A DNA stretch of 17,177 bases from Strigomonas culicis (lineage: Eukaryota > Euglenozoa > Kinetoplastea > Trypanosomatida > Trypanosomatidae): NCBI GenBank assembly GCA_000482145.1, contig AUXH01000418.1:1-17177 (forward strand), written 5' to 3'. Below the pieces are notes generated by a model. It did not search any database. It was not told the origin of the DNA and was given only the letters and a program-made list of their open reading frames with translations. A program made the translations under genes and the position numbers. This document shows, one piece after another, positions 11,401 to 17,177 of this stretch. Position 1 is the first letter of the stretch, and every line of letters begins with the position of its first letter.

Positions 11401-14400
11401 GCGGGGCTCCTCCATGCCCTCGAAAACGCTCCAGAAGGGCTCGCGCAGCGTCTGCTCGTGCGCACCGACCCATGGAGCCACTTCGGCCAAAAAGGTGCTG
11501 CGCAGGAGCTCGGCGGATGCCTCGGACTGGCCGGTCCCCACGCCTATGCCATCTAGGATGACCGCGTCCAGCCCATGCAGAAACGAAATCTCTGCCGGGC
11601 ACTTGGTGTGCGCCGCATTCATGAAGGATGCCCAGCTAATGATGTCACGAATACTCACGTGCTGCGGGCCGGCGCCGGCAGTGGACAAGGACACGCGGCG
11701 CAACACCGCCGCCATGCGCGACGCCCACGAGTGCAGCTCTGGCAAAAGCCGCTGCGACAGGATGAGCGTCAGCTCGGCCTCGTCCGTCGTGGGCCGCACA
11801 TAGATCTCTGTGAAGCGATTCCGCAGCGCGGGCGACAGCTCCTTCTTGCCAAAGTCGCCACCTGGATTCATCGTCGCCAGCACGCGGAAGTGTTCGTCGG
11901 CCGTAATGCAGTCGGCGCTACTCTTCTCCGCCAGCGTGACACTGCGAGACGGCTCCAGCACGCTGTTCAGGCGCTCGAGCACGCTGTCCTCCGTCAGCGA
12001 AATTTCATCGAGAACGAAGAAGCTCCCGTCCAGCATACTCTGCACGAGGGGGCCATTCTGCCACTCAAACAGCGCCGCGTCGCGTCGATCCGGTGGGGTG
12101 GGCCGCAGGCCGCCGAGGAAGTCGGCCGCCTCCGTGTGCTGATGGCAGTTCAAGATGTGCAGCGGGATGTTCAGCAGCGCCGCCCACAGCTGGCACACGG
12201 TCGTCTTGCTGCTGCCCGTCTCGCCGACGAGAAGAACAGGCTCCTTGTGCTCCAGGCAAATACCGACAATGGTGAAGAGACGCTGCATGGACTCGGTCCA
12301 GACAATCTTAAACTCGTCGATGAGGCCACTTTCCACCTTGGCGTAGTGCTCGTTCACAAAGGGCCAGTGGGCGGGCGAGTAGATTTCCGTCTCGATCAGC
12401 TCGGTCTTCGTTGCCGTCTCGATCACGTCCTTCACCACTTGGCGCTCCGCCGCATGTCGGCACCGCTCGCCGAGCAGCAAAAAGCCGTGCTCGGCCAGCT
12501 CCTGGTAGCTGCGTGGGTTGCGATCCGCCCAGCGGAACAAATCACGCGGGGTGATGAAGCCGTGCTTGCCAGCAAAAATCTGCGAGTTCTGTCGGCGGAT
12601 CTGCAGTGCCGTCATCACATCCACCATGCGATCCGAGAAGCTCTCCGGCAGTGCATAGCGCTGCTGCAGAATGTAACTAATCTCCCGCGTCGGTATTTCA
12701 TCCACCGTGATCTCTAGAAACCGATTACGGAAAGCCCGGGACAGCATCTTCCGGCCGCCGTAGATGCCGGCTGGGTTTTGTGTGGCAAAGATGCGCAGCT
12801 GTGGGTGCGGCTTGATCGTTTCCTGAGTGTCCGGAATGAAAAGCTCACAGTTGTCATCCAAGAGTCGATTCAGTGCCTCCAGCACATCGCTGGGCGCCAG
12901 GTTCAGTTCGTCCAAAACCACCCAATGCCCGTTGCGAACGGCAGTGACGAGAATGCCATCCACAAAGCGGAGCTTTCCCGTCTCGTCCGTGACGTAGTGG
13001 CCGAGGTATTCCTGCACCTCAGTACTATCGTGGTTGTTGATACGCACAAACGTGTTGCCTGTAAGTTCAGCCAGGTACTTCACCATCGAGGATTTGCCGG
13101 AAGAAGTTGGGCCCTCCAACAACACGGGACGGTTCGCGAAGACAGCGCGGGCGAGGTTCGTTACGTGACCCTTGACACTTTCCGTCAGAATAAAGGCAGG
13201 GTCGTTGAATGGGTCCTGCTCACCTGCCGGCACCCAAATATGCTCGTACGAAATGCAGTGGTCGGTCGGTTGCTTCGGCAATGTCGGTGACGGCGGTTTC
13301 TTGTTCTTGAATATATTTTTCACAATTAGCTGCTCGACAATGGAGTGAAACCGTCTCTGTAGCGGTGTCGCAAAGCCAAGCAACAAACCGTCATACAGGG
13401 CAGTCAGAAAGCCGTAGAGGGGCGCCGCTTTTCGAACGTAGGATAGCGCTCTCGTCAACGTACGCAAACTAAACGATGGAGGTTTTGTCTCGCCGTCCAA
13501 GGAGCACAGAACCGTTTTGGCCTTTTCGACGCAATCGAGGAAAAACTGTGTGATTTCTTCAATTTTGGGATCGTGCGTTAGAAACCCGATGTACTCCTTG
13601 ACCACAATAGACACATCATTTCGATTGAAAGGCTCACTAACGTAAAATTCAGTGAAGCGGGAGCGCAAGGATGGCGGCAGGTCCTTCTTGCCCACATCGG
13701 TCGGCGGGTTCATATTGGCAAAGACGTGAAAATTCTTGTGCCGATGGATGGGCTCCGAAGTCCCCCTATCAGATAAGAACAAGCGATCCACATCACCGAG
13801 AACCGATGAAACCCGTTCGAGTACCTCATTGGTTGCCAAATTCAGCTCATCTAAGAGGATCCAGTGGCCCTCACGCCAGGCCTTGACCAAGGAACCTTCC
13901 TCGAATCGAAATGCCACATTTGCCTTTGTTTGATCAATAATTTCAAGCGTGTCCTGTAGTTTCTTCTCTTCCTCTGTCCAGCGATCGACAACTTCCTGCG
14001 GAAATTCAGTGGTCGCCTGCTTCACGCGAAATGTGTTGCAGCCCTTGAGCATCTGCTTCGTGACACGTTCCCACTTTCGAGCGGACATGGACTGCTGGAG
14101 TGAGTGCAAAAAGTCCACATTTTTCTCGGCGTTAAAACAGTCGGAGAAAAGTGCAATAAAATCGTTGTATAGTTCTCGCACGGTAATCATGACATCCACT
14201 GGCTTCCATCCTCCCATAAAATCAGAAGTGTCCGTTTGCTGATTTAAATTGTGGACAATAAGCGTCTGACCCAGCTGATCTGCAAGGTATTGCACAATGA
14301 ATGTTTTACCGACACCCGTCTCACCACTAAGCAGAACATGCTCTCGCGAGTCCACGGCAGCCCCCAGTCGTTCCAATAAAGACATCGCCAGCCGAGTGGG

Positions 14401-15408
14401 CGCAAAAGCAACACGACTGTCACGCGAAAGACCGTTGACAACAGACAAAAATGGTAAGTTGACGCGTCCAATCGAAAAGGAATTACTATTGACAGTCTGA
14501 ATTGGCTTGTTTTCAAGAACCAGTGGTTCAGCAACGGCATCTGGGACCCCACATGCACTAGCTATGAGTAAGAGTGTGCTATCGTGCTCATTTCCAGGTG
14601 CAAACTTGGCTACAAAGCAATCATACGCTTCCTTTAACGCAATTTCTCGCACAGTGGAAGACAGAAATTCTCCTGCGCCCGCTGTGCCACCACTGTTATT
14701 TTTGCTGAATTGGACAGAATTATTTAACAATTTTGCCACTCTCGCAGCCCACTTGAGCAATGTCCGCAAACTGACAAGTGGGGTACCCATGGTGTTCACG
14801 CGTAAATCGGCCAAGTTCTCCGCGATGCTCTGAGGGAAGTTTGCGTGCATAGCTGCAATAATTGCGCAAATCTCACTCGACGGAAGGCTCTCCATAATGA
14901 CGGTACCCCACAATTCGGCGTACGGCACGGCCGTAGATTTTTTGGTTAAAAGGGCGTTACCACTTGTAAACAACTGCTGTGTCGCGATGAGTTTAAAGTC
15001 CTTATGCGCCGTAATTGTCAAATTTTTGTCAGAAATAAAAAGTGTGGAATTTTCTAGCAAAGACAAAATCACGGAAAACACGTCAAACGATGCCAAATCA
15101 ATATCCTCCATCAATATCCAATAACCTCGCTCGACAGCTAGTGTCAATGGTCCCGGGACCCACTCAAAAGCGCCAGGTGTTTCCGTTGCCGTATATTTAC
15201 CCAAGAGATCCTTGCTATCAAATGTGTCGTCCACGTTGAGCTGAATCATATTTTCCTTGGCGCCTTTCAATTCTGCTAAATGCATGACAAGAAGACTTTT
15301 ACCGCATCCTATTTCACCTTGAACAAGAACTGCAGTGGAGCACTCCAACGTTTTCTGCAACGCTCGCAAGTTATTCTCCACCGTTTCGGTTACCACCAGA
15401 TTAGGCAT
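1666..15408 (-). CDS. MDN1: Midasin (Rea1/Mdn1), AAA+ ATPase of 60S ribosome assembly
   Basis: This is a single intronless 4580-residue frame. Order: six AAA modules (1 to about 1940), a helical linker (to about 3726), an Asp/Glu-rich tract (3727-4249) and a MIDAS domain (about 4310-4580). P-loops are GEIGCGKS 31, GETGVGKT 362, GPTSSGKS 766, GETGSSKT 1062, GSPGVGKT 1373 and GPSGAGKS 1689. MIDAS residues are D4336-x-S-x-S, T4407 and D4447. Midasins use ATP to pull Ytm1/WDR12 in the nucleolus and Rsa4/NLE1 in the nucleoplasm off pre-60S particles through MIDAS-UBL contacts. Recalled lengths are about 4,900 for yeast and 5,600 for human. This one is shorter because AAA1 begins at the first residues, with no N-terminal domain, and AAA6 lacks its insert. 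The start is the first ATG after the likely splice site, with an in-frame stop nine codons upstream. A CDS under 14 kb without a frameshift argues that this part of the assembly is sound. Confidence 0.97.
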   Translation of the reverse strand: MPNLVVTETVENNLRALQKTLECSTAVLVQGEIGCGKSLLVMHLAELKGAKENMIQLNVDDTFDSKDLLGKYTATETPGAFEWVPGPLTLAVERGYWILMEDIDLASFDVFSVILSLLENSTLFISDKNLTITAHKDFKLIATQQLFTSGNALLTKKSTAVPYAELWGTVIMESLPSSEICAIIAAMHANFPQSIAENLADLRVNTMGTPLVSLRTLLKWAARVAKLLNNSVQFSKNNSGGTAGAGEFLSSTVREIALKEAYDCFVAKFAPGNEHDSTLLLIASACGVPDAVAEPLVLENKPIQTVNSNSFSIGRVNLPFLSVVNGLSRDSRVAFAPTRLAMSLLERLGAAVDSREHVLLSGETGVGKTFIVQYLADQLGQTLIVHNLNQQTDTSDFMGGWKPVDVMITVRELYNDFIALFSDCFNAEKNVDFLHSLQQSMSARKWERVTKQMLKGCNTFRVKQATTEFPQEVVDRWTEEEKKLQDTLEIIDQTKANVAFRFEEGSLVKAWREGHWILLDELNLATNEVLERVSSVLGDVDRLFLSDRGTSEPIHRHKNFHVFANMNPPTDVGKKDLPPSLRSRFTEFYVSEPFNRNDVSIVVKEYIGFLTHDPKIEEITQFFLDCVEKAKTVLCSLDGETKPPSFSLRTLTRALSYVRKAAPLYGFLTALYDGLLLGFATPLQRRFHSIVEQLIVKNIFKNKKPPSPTLPKQPTDHCISYEHIWVPAGEQDPFNDPAFILTESVKGHVTNLARAVFANRPVLLEGPTSSGKSSMVKYLAELTGNTFVRINNHDSTEVQEYLGHYVTDETGKLRFVDGILVTAVRNGHWVVLDELNLAPSDVLEALNRLLDDNCELFIPDTQETIKPHPQLRIFATQNPAGIYGGRKMLSRAFRNRFLEITVDEIPTREISYILQQRYALPESFSDRMVDVMTALQIRRQNSQIFAGKHGFITPRDLFRWADRNPRSYQELAEHGFLLLGERCRHAAERQVVKDVIETATKTELIETEIYSPAHWPFVNEHYAKVESGLIDEFKIVWTESMQRLFTIVGICLEHKEPVLLVGETGSSKTTVCQLWAALLNIPLHILNCHQHTEAADFLGGLRPTPPDRRDAALFEWQNGPLVQSMLDGSFFVLDEISLTEDSVLERLNSVLEPSRSVTLAEKSSADCITADEHFRVLATMNPGGDFGKKELSPALRNRFTEIYVRPTTDEAELTLILSQRLLPELHSWASRMAAVLRRVSLSTAGAGPQHVSIRDIISWASFMNAAHTKCPAEISFLHGLDAVILDGIGVGTGQSEASAELLRSTFLAEVAPWVGAHEQTLREPFWSVFEGMEEPRLPEEMNNRFFFGAPATQRNLSKLMRAGVMKKAVLLEGSPGVGKTSIVEALGCALGRPVVRINLSDQTDIMDLFGTYLPCPSEDSSLPQFAWSDGVLLRALKEGSWVILDELNLASQTVLEGLNALLDHRSAVFIPELNAEYHAHPDFRAFACQNPLVEGGGRKGLPKSFLNRFIKARIEAFEKEDLLCITEAVCPDMSPDTLRHMVEFVEELQSATMTRRLFGTRGSPWEFNLRDVLRWAHLMQHYGEADNAKYFAEVLFVERMRTGEDKEQCRALLEHFFGEARAVTDARNSDFLLHNGSVYFENRRLTAVGSGAPREPFSQHSLLLLPSQAQTIKSLLMCAEQSQFVLLVGPSGAGKSYVLRCAAELAGVKLMTFSMNASCDTVDLLGGFDQVEGKQGQFEWRDSLVLEAMLQGHWLVLDNVNYCNASVLDRLNPLVEPNGVLSINEQGLVNGEIRVIRPHSNFRVFATLNPKFGEVSRAMRNRAVELYLSPVQIPSQESAVLCRTPSREANAEPSEEALVLKLNRYHKEFVRVAFRANTFLSESIALSDALAAGAPNTFTLLRCCKMLALDSSLEGFSDTLLHCYVKNRSGHWRVHREELEQLLHDIVATSHPDTLHQPSLQDLGDALTLRPVEGHANIDEEEADLHSALVKSRVHRALMALTVALRLQTAVGSESGGAAPAVQDLLLHLTVDQCNDSVPTEPLVQSRVAAIRALSLPQELEQQVLRVLKVQYCHSSMLPELFCRALEVLGPHALLLSSARLAPSSHFTNSPLVNTAASSLTRGLLEYMADLSSPELFLDVLRVSAPLLQQLGGPENSVHADNYLGVTTNALLVHALLQQQPLADAPRELMRLVESLLQMLEHHLELPFPLMGRPSVLEAYLPSPHITSVEERSAFKTWRSASRLASAAPSGEADTQERSGQLLRPLWSVGAFRSEFHIAQMLLKLATSPLCLQSTTFKLSLRKGIAAFVEEYTQVLKVFTDLEVALWRSVLAIPVADYEFSLPPLVPLLTCCFFTRFPVQDVQCLFSGSWASRAVSCLQFAQQASVLAIGNPHNDNTKTLDGLSTFLSHCRISTTNPLVEMEQSSRQELLRMLQACFPQVRDALQSTVPATSLLEVVRVALGASESKAVAGQTSLITFILASLHDEATCDMGCVMTLLWSLKCRLLLPPTPVDPMLKLECQVKIASEEERLLRRLEEAFEFANAITMRTVDTPQRGLLAQLREREERYLATAKEKCVHRPDPTGAQYAQLVRTLYQLCSTLMSDERLQAITRFAAPDDTQQSVQQSWSVLVYEQVVDVLHRFGGYEDVTLNFAEAALLSAFAMQAHSYGDPATGGAQTLFDRSKSLELMQFPHILVDTVPLPTLTSQRHTLQNHVRYLDSCLLLLRGSCPRGTDPDFVQDLFRSYRYFYQRVEDLEEEERKAEEMAVLYKEKALVIEGDDEKMLRRLKDMFPSYEQEFAEAATTGDEEDEKEKQKESTASAKHTRIMLKEERNDYMQRLVTVHHHFYARLISNRTTPDRVAFSDVLEAFRQRFDVVTKDVARLAGAPVPATAPGLDENLLIGGFSCRASQLRAQLCAPVESLENRKESGFNIFKDPEPAEVGRFSRPLEALLGAIDKLLVQFPETISLLRCQKIGRKLAALPALTTPLMKLMAGCEVLLRECYEWERNAASEFSLITYMTELSSFVLRWRRLELHCWSHVFKAKQNEYELHACLEWFTLYDLVREEHDDEVTFCINIFHHLSKFMWASCFGDFSTRLRLIEGFAYELVAVHGLCAPCTNTVLHVTSFFAQYSGFVADKCTQAITPIEDDIKDFTKIMRWEDANYYAVRATAEKSHLKMARVLGSLEEVLRTPVLGCITQEEERCEEDTSMGFSLCAELEAADGKKTAVAKKKDGASKKRAREKKKGGKDGKGEAEEEVVAENVLGNWKCDCVAAAHKFFASSADEIINRVHVLQQPKTTEQLKIRALKMLLDTMTENGVPQTHEHQTATWELCFPSFEGLLGFRTVYSDQERLPKLEASTTSYYKFVRWIQRMREAERKPHADLSGAQARRGTGLVETLLSDSITLSTTITSIFQVREKLTTLRLLLEAEPNTEEGYRHASPSVEVLDHCIKQCCHTHALHEALQWMLQHKQVEMGPTEHALLYELLTVSNQLWELCIHYEAVRRSSTYLPEEVARRCIQHLRSITGVAGRLRASESPRIAAAAAALEARTQATLTLCQAGEDGDDAIARGRPEKRCRAEDTQEQWFAQLESALAAAEKGFLDSSIVSSPIAQTAHTSDDGDGAAAEEDASAPSGSTGTYADYRAQLNQMKHCVTEVSASFSALIDSASSAMLLEAKKNGLARRALVLHAFMEDVQDALVVVLREHTHFGVVVARLFTILMKKGFCKSEDETEEQDGDGEGGGQQQGTGMDDGEGEKDVTDQIENEDQLMNMKDKEEQPEKDNKEKDGEDSGEEEDKAADVETDFQGQKETREESDQDEEEGEESDREMGSVDGEEGRDRKRTRKDNTDANDMDEDEGDRAEDVPEDEFGNEDERPDEETGNFDNKEDEIRDAEEERDGDHDLVGDDKEMDALSDEREDSLSGDTVEQSDKEGEEREESGVDEELDADALEESVEKESNASDDRHDEEASTDDERSAQGDEREVENDGPSGSDEEAEDASDAPDENVYEGGQQDESTGNEATERNEKERKDNKQPDAAGNEEEQAGNEQEQDDAGQSWKKQQEQNLNAQRKDNTEQNRSKQHNPYKAVKEALKRHQQQIQQLNLNQHVDVDDDDDEGKEKPQNTNMKDDDDIEEFEFDEHGEKEGMAAADMEPNRPTEAEEEDRPASQEASEDDSDVDEDAHAEAPQDVRKRRKKPIDDLHNIDEEEKGPSSKRGKQRSKLTALHDSPSEESSDADAHPDEADTAVDLDEKLERGRRLWQEQEAAVQGLSQQLCEQLRLILAPTLADKLQGDYKSGKRLNMKRIIPYIASQFKKDRIWLRRTKPNKRTYQIAVALDDSLSMQHNNAGVLSCRAVALIAKALQQLEVGEVGILTFGKETHIIHRLEEQFIADSGPRAFSEITFEQKSTNLKHFFETSLDYLDDARDRLSGQTRSTTQQLQQVLFVISDGQITEDRTELRKLMARAEENNQMVVFILLDIKADGHSEKGAPAKLQAADLKGLSSAERLRRLKAERDERLKRVQSNSILDMQIIEFINGKVHKKAYMEDFPFPYYVIVRELENLPAIISDAMRQFFELLNAGL
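2662..4229 (-). other. Midasin Asp/Glu-rich tract
   Basis: About 520 residues are dominated by Asp and Glu, with Lys, Gln, Asn and Ser between them; this is a hallmark of midasins. It is thought to be a flexible tether that lets the MIDAS domain reach the ring or its UBL-containing substrates. Within it, residues 4083-4095 (HNPYKAVKEALKR region, around 3125-3165) resemble the short NPY...AL...W/K motif that recurs in this tract of other midasins. The GAG/GAC codon run makes the opposite strand a 745-codon Leu/Val/Arg-rich open frame that is not a gene. Confidence 0.9.
4230..9589 (-). other. Midasin linker region
   Basis: About 1,790 residues of mostly helical, weakly conserved sequence join the AAA ring to the acidic tract, as in the stem and middle of yeast Rea1. 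No enzymatic motif is visible. A charged coiled-coil-like segment lies around residues 2,720-2,830 (runs such as EEEERKAEEM). A strongly basic stretch at residues 3223-3252 (5653-5742) contains KKK, KKRAR and EKKKGGK and could be a nuclear localisation signal or a disordered loop. Boundaries are approximate. Confidence 0.75.
9590..15408 (-). other. Midasin six-module AAA+ ring (AAA1-AAA6)
   Basis: Walker B strands are WILMEDID 97, WILLDELN 516, WVVLDELN 829, FFVLDEIS 1130, WVILDELN 1441 and WLVLDNVN 1754. AAA6 therefore lacks the catalytic Glu, as I recall for other midasins. Sensor Asn motifs (MNP/QNP/LNP) and arginine-finger motifs such as RSRF, RNRF and LNRF occur in AAA2-AAA5, with a degenerate RNRA in AAA6. 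AAA1 has Gln instead (ATQQLF) and no clear arginine finger, so it may bind nucleotide without normal hydrolysis or trans-activation. AAA2 keeps its long helical insert between GGWKPVD and its Walker B. AAA4 has Ser for the last P-loop Gly. The module boundary at the left end is approximate. Confidence 0.9.
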
Positions 15409-15448
15409 CGTTGTGAAAGATATAATTAAGTATTAGAAAAGTGTTAAC

Positions 15449-15490
15449 AAGAAGAGAAAAAAAAAAGCACCTTAAAAAAAAGGAAACCTT
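15449..15490 (-). promoter_or_regulatory. Likely trans-splice signals of midasin
   Basis: On the minus strand a pyrimidine-rich stretch with eight T ends in AAG, giving an acceptor AG at 15472-15471. Its use gives a 62-nt 5' UTR with no ATG before the annotated start. Just downstream is a second, stronger tract of ten T followed by CTCTTCTT (15466 to about 15451). The next AG after that one is inside codon 11 of the gene, and using it would remove the start. The first acceptor is therefore preferred. Confidence 0.5.
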
Positions 15491-15794
15491 TATGATTCAA
15501 AAAATAAATAAATACATATAAATGATTCGGAGAGATGATGAGCAGAATAACGAAAAATGGTACGGAAAAGGTACATAGAAGAAAATCAAATATAAAACAG
15601 TTAGTGGAAATGAAAAACATATGTAATTGAAATATTGTTCGTCAAAACTATCCAATAGTATTCGCGTAATATTATCAGCAGTAAAAAGAAAAGGAAAAAA
15701 AAATGTATTTCAGGACGAGTATTCGAAAAAAAACAAATGCCAAAAATAATGGTGTTAAACATACATGCACATGAATACCTGTATACACGTATAA

Positions 15795-15816
15795 GTGTGT
15801 GTGTGTGTATGCATGC
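15795..15816. repeat. GT microsatellite followed by ATGCATGCAT
   Basis: Seven GT units at 15795-15808 are followed by the self-complementary ATGCATGCAT-type sequence. It is an ordinary simple repeat in a spacer, useful only as a possible polymorphic marker. Confidence 0.8.
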
Positions 15817-16540
15817 ATATTATAACACCTAACACAAAAGAAAAAAAAATGAAGCCAGTGGAGGAAGAAGCTATCGTTGTCAATAATAACAAGAAGAAAC
15901 TCATGTTAATTATATGAAGCTAGCACACTAACACAACCCAAAAAAAAACTTTCATTGTTTACATCTAAAGTGTACAATATCTCAAAACAATGTTTTGTTA
16001 TTGTTATTGATGCTTGTTTTGCAAATGCACGATGAAAAGAAGTTATATGCAAGGTTGGAACATGTAAGCGAGTCCAAACACTAATGAAAAAAAAAAAGCA
16101 ATAACCATAAAGGAGAATCAGAATTACAGTATTATAAACATATGCAAACACATAAATATCTACTGAGCTAATTCAGCTGGTTTCGGAGAAAATATGTATA
16201 TAAAATAAAGGACTTGTAAAAAGCTGGGTTTTTTTTATTGTAATTATCTCATCAGTCTAGAAATGCTGTTCACAAACCAGATCGGTGGATATACTGGTGA
16301 AATAAGACGGATCTTTGCTTTAAGGTATTCAAAAAAAAAAGTCAAAATCGTAAATATAGTTATAATATGACAACATGATGCGGATGAAAACTAGAACGGG
16401 GTAATAATAACAATAGTAAACTTGAAGAACTCAGGAAAGCCAAACAAGTCTTCGCAAGCTACAAAAGACAAAGGGTAAAAAAAAACAGCCGAGTATACAA
16501 CACGCGCCCCTCACTCGCTGTAAATCTTTGCTCAAAGGCA

Positions 16541-17177
16541 TAAAGAAACTAAGGCATTCGCGGCGCATTTGAACCTGGGGCCATGATGCGGGATGGGGTC
16601 GCCACCCCCCGCGACGGGCCCAGGGTTGCGCGCATCAGCGGCCCGCGGGGTCCCCCGCCCCCGCGGCGGAAATTGTTTGAAAAACGGCTTGAAAATGAAC
16701 GGTGGAAGCGTAGCAAAAGCCACGCCTCGCTGGGAATAATGCGCCCCCCCGTCATTCCCGGGCACTTTTCAAGTTTTGTTAAAAAAAAACCCCCACCCAA
16801 CACCCTCAAAGCGGGGCGAGGGTTGTTGGGCGCGGAGTGGTGAAACGCTGGGCTCGCGCGTTGCGAAGAGCAGGAGTAAAAAACCGCGGGGCCGGCGGCC
16901 CGCGCCGCGCAAACGCGGGCCATGCAGGGGCCGCTTCGAACCGTGGGGGATTAACGAACCTGGCCGCGCCTAGACTCCTGGTTTTCACAAAAGGGGCAGG
17001 GGAGCACCCAAGCGGCCCTTGGCGAGGCGCGCTTGTCGGATATCAATGGGGCGGCAAACCGCGAAAGGCCAAACCCTTTGCGCCTTGATGGCGGGGGGAG
17101 GGGGGGGGTTGGTGTTCGTCCCACCGGGTCCAGGGGGCGGCACCCCCAAGGCGAGGCCACGCCAGCGGCACGTTTCC
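16541..17177. other. GC-rich, homopolymer-rich terminal block of uncertain quality
   Basis: Composition changes abruptly from the AT-rich spacer to GC-rich sequence with unusual runs. C7 lies at 16744-16750, nine A followed directly by C5 at 16781-16794, G6 at 17093-17098 and G9 at 17100-17108. Open frames of 60-124 codons exist on both strands, but they overlap each other, are Pro/Gly/Arg-rich and match no family I know. The block could be an error-rich read end, a misjoined contaminant, or a real GC-rich region such as the edge of an upstream gene broken by errors. I cannot call a gene here. Confidence 0.55.

Larger units (their letters stand above)
15409..16540. other. AT-rich intergenic spacer upstream of midasin
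   Basis: About 1.1 kb is strongly AT-rich, with many A-runs on the plus strand (T-runs on the sense strand). Stop codons are frequent in all frames. No gene, tRNA or conserved RNA is recognised. An 81-codon minus-strand frame (15906-16151) encodes a Phe/Leu/Ile-rich low-complexity peptide and is not believed. The sense-strand T bias fits trypanosomatid UTR and processing sequence. The 3' UTR of an unseen upstream gene may also lie here. Confidence 0.6.

Noticed and set aside
1666..15408. Dynein heavy chain as an alternative for the giant AAA+ protein
   Set aside because: The six modules carry midasin-type motifs (GETG, LDELNLA, MNPxxDxGKK), and the protein ends in an acidic tract plus a MIDAS domain. 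A dynein stalk, microtubule-binding domain and N-terminal tail are missing.
215..15408. A functional operon-like link between eIF5A hypusination and 60S assembly
   Set aside because: Trypanosomatid polycistrons generally group unrelated genes, and nothing in the sequence ties the two beyond adjacency.
15906..16151. 81-codon minus-strand frame with a Phe/Leu/Ile-rich stretch resembling a membrane segment
   Set aside because: The composition is what AT-rich spacer DNA with T-runs yields by chance. It has no conserved motif, and an isolated small hydrophobic frame is weak evidence.
16549..16923. 124-codon minus-strand frame in the GC-rich end block, as a possible upstream gene end
   Set aside because: Other frames on both strands are equally open, the sequence is rich in homopolymers and low-complexity residues, and the quality of the block is doubtful.

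Overview
This window looks like nuclear DNA from a kinetoplastid of the trypanosomatid family. Three things suggest this. Two intronless genes lie head-to-tail on the minus strand, one of them an unbroken 13.7 kb reading frame. The AT-rich gaps between them carry long polypyrimidine runs on the sense strand, followed by AG, as expected for spliced-leader trans-splicing. The smaller gene matches the catalytically dead deoxyhypusine synthase paralog known from trypanosomatids. The coding DNA is mostly GC-rich and the spacers are AT-rich. The genus cannot be named from this sequence alone.

Layout in transcription order, right to left on the minus strand. Positions 17177 to about 16540 are an odd GC-rich block full of homopolymers with no recognisable gene; it may be low-quality contig-end sequence. 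Positions about 16540 to 15409 are an AT-rich spacer holding the presumed 5' region of the large gene. Positions 15408 to 1666 encode midasin (Rea1/Mdn1), a giant dynein-like AAA+ ATPase of 60S ribosome assembly. It has six AAA modules, a long linker, an Asp/Glu-rich tract and a C-terminal MIDAS domain. Positions 1665 to 1169 are the intergenic processing region. Positions 1168 to 215 encode the deoxyhypusine synthase regulatory paralog (DHSp type). Positions 214 to 1 hold its 3' flank and a 69-nt polypyrimidine tract (minus strand), probably the processing signal for a further gene beyond the left edge.

Both genes serve translation. Midasin strips assembly factors from pre-60S particles. DHSp is expected to activate its catalytic partner, encoded elsewhere, which makes hypusine on eIF5A. 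In trypanosomatids neighbouring genes in a polycistron are usually not functionally linked, so the adjacency carries little weight.

I found no mobile element, CRISPR array, tRNA or rRNA. I see no convincing new multi-gene system. The points worth a second look lie inside the midasin: no N-terminal domain ahead of AAA1, a Gly-to-Ser change in the AAA4 P-loop, no AAA6 insert, and a 43-residue charged insert in the MIDAS domain. The others are the lost catalytic residues of the DHS paralog, the base-composition gradient along the midasin gene, and the suspect right end of the window.
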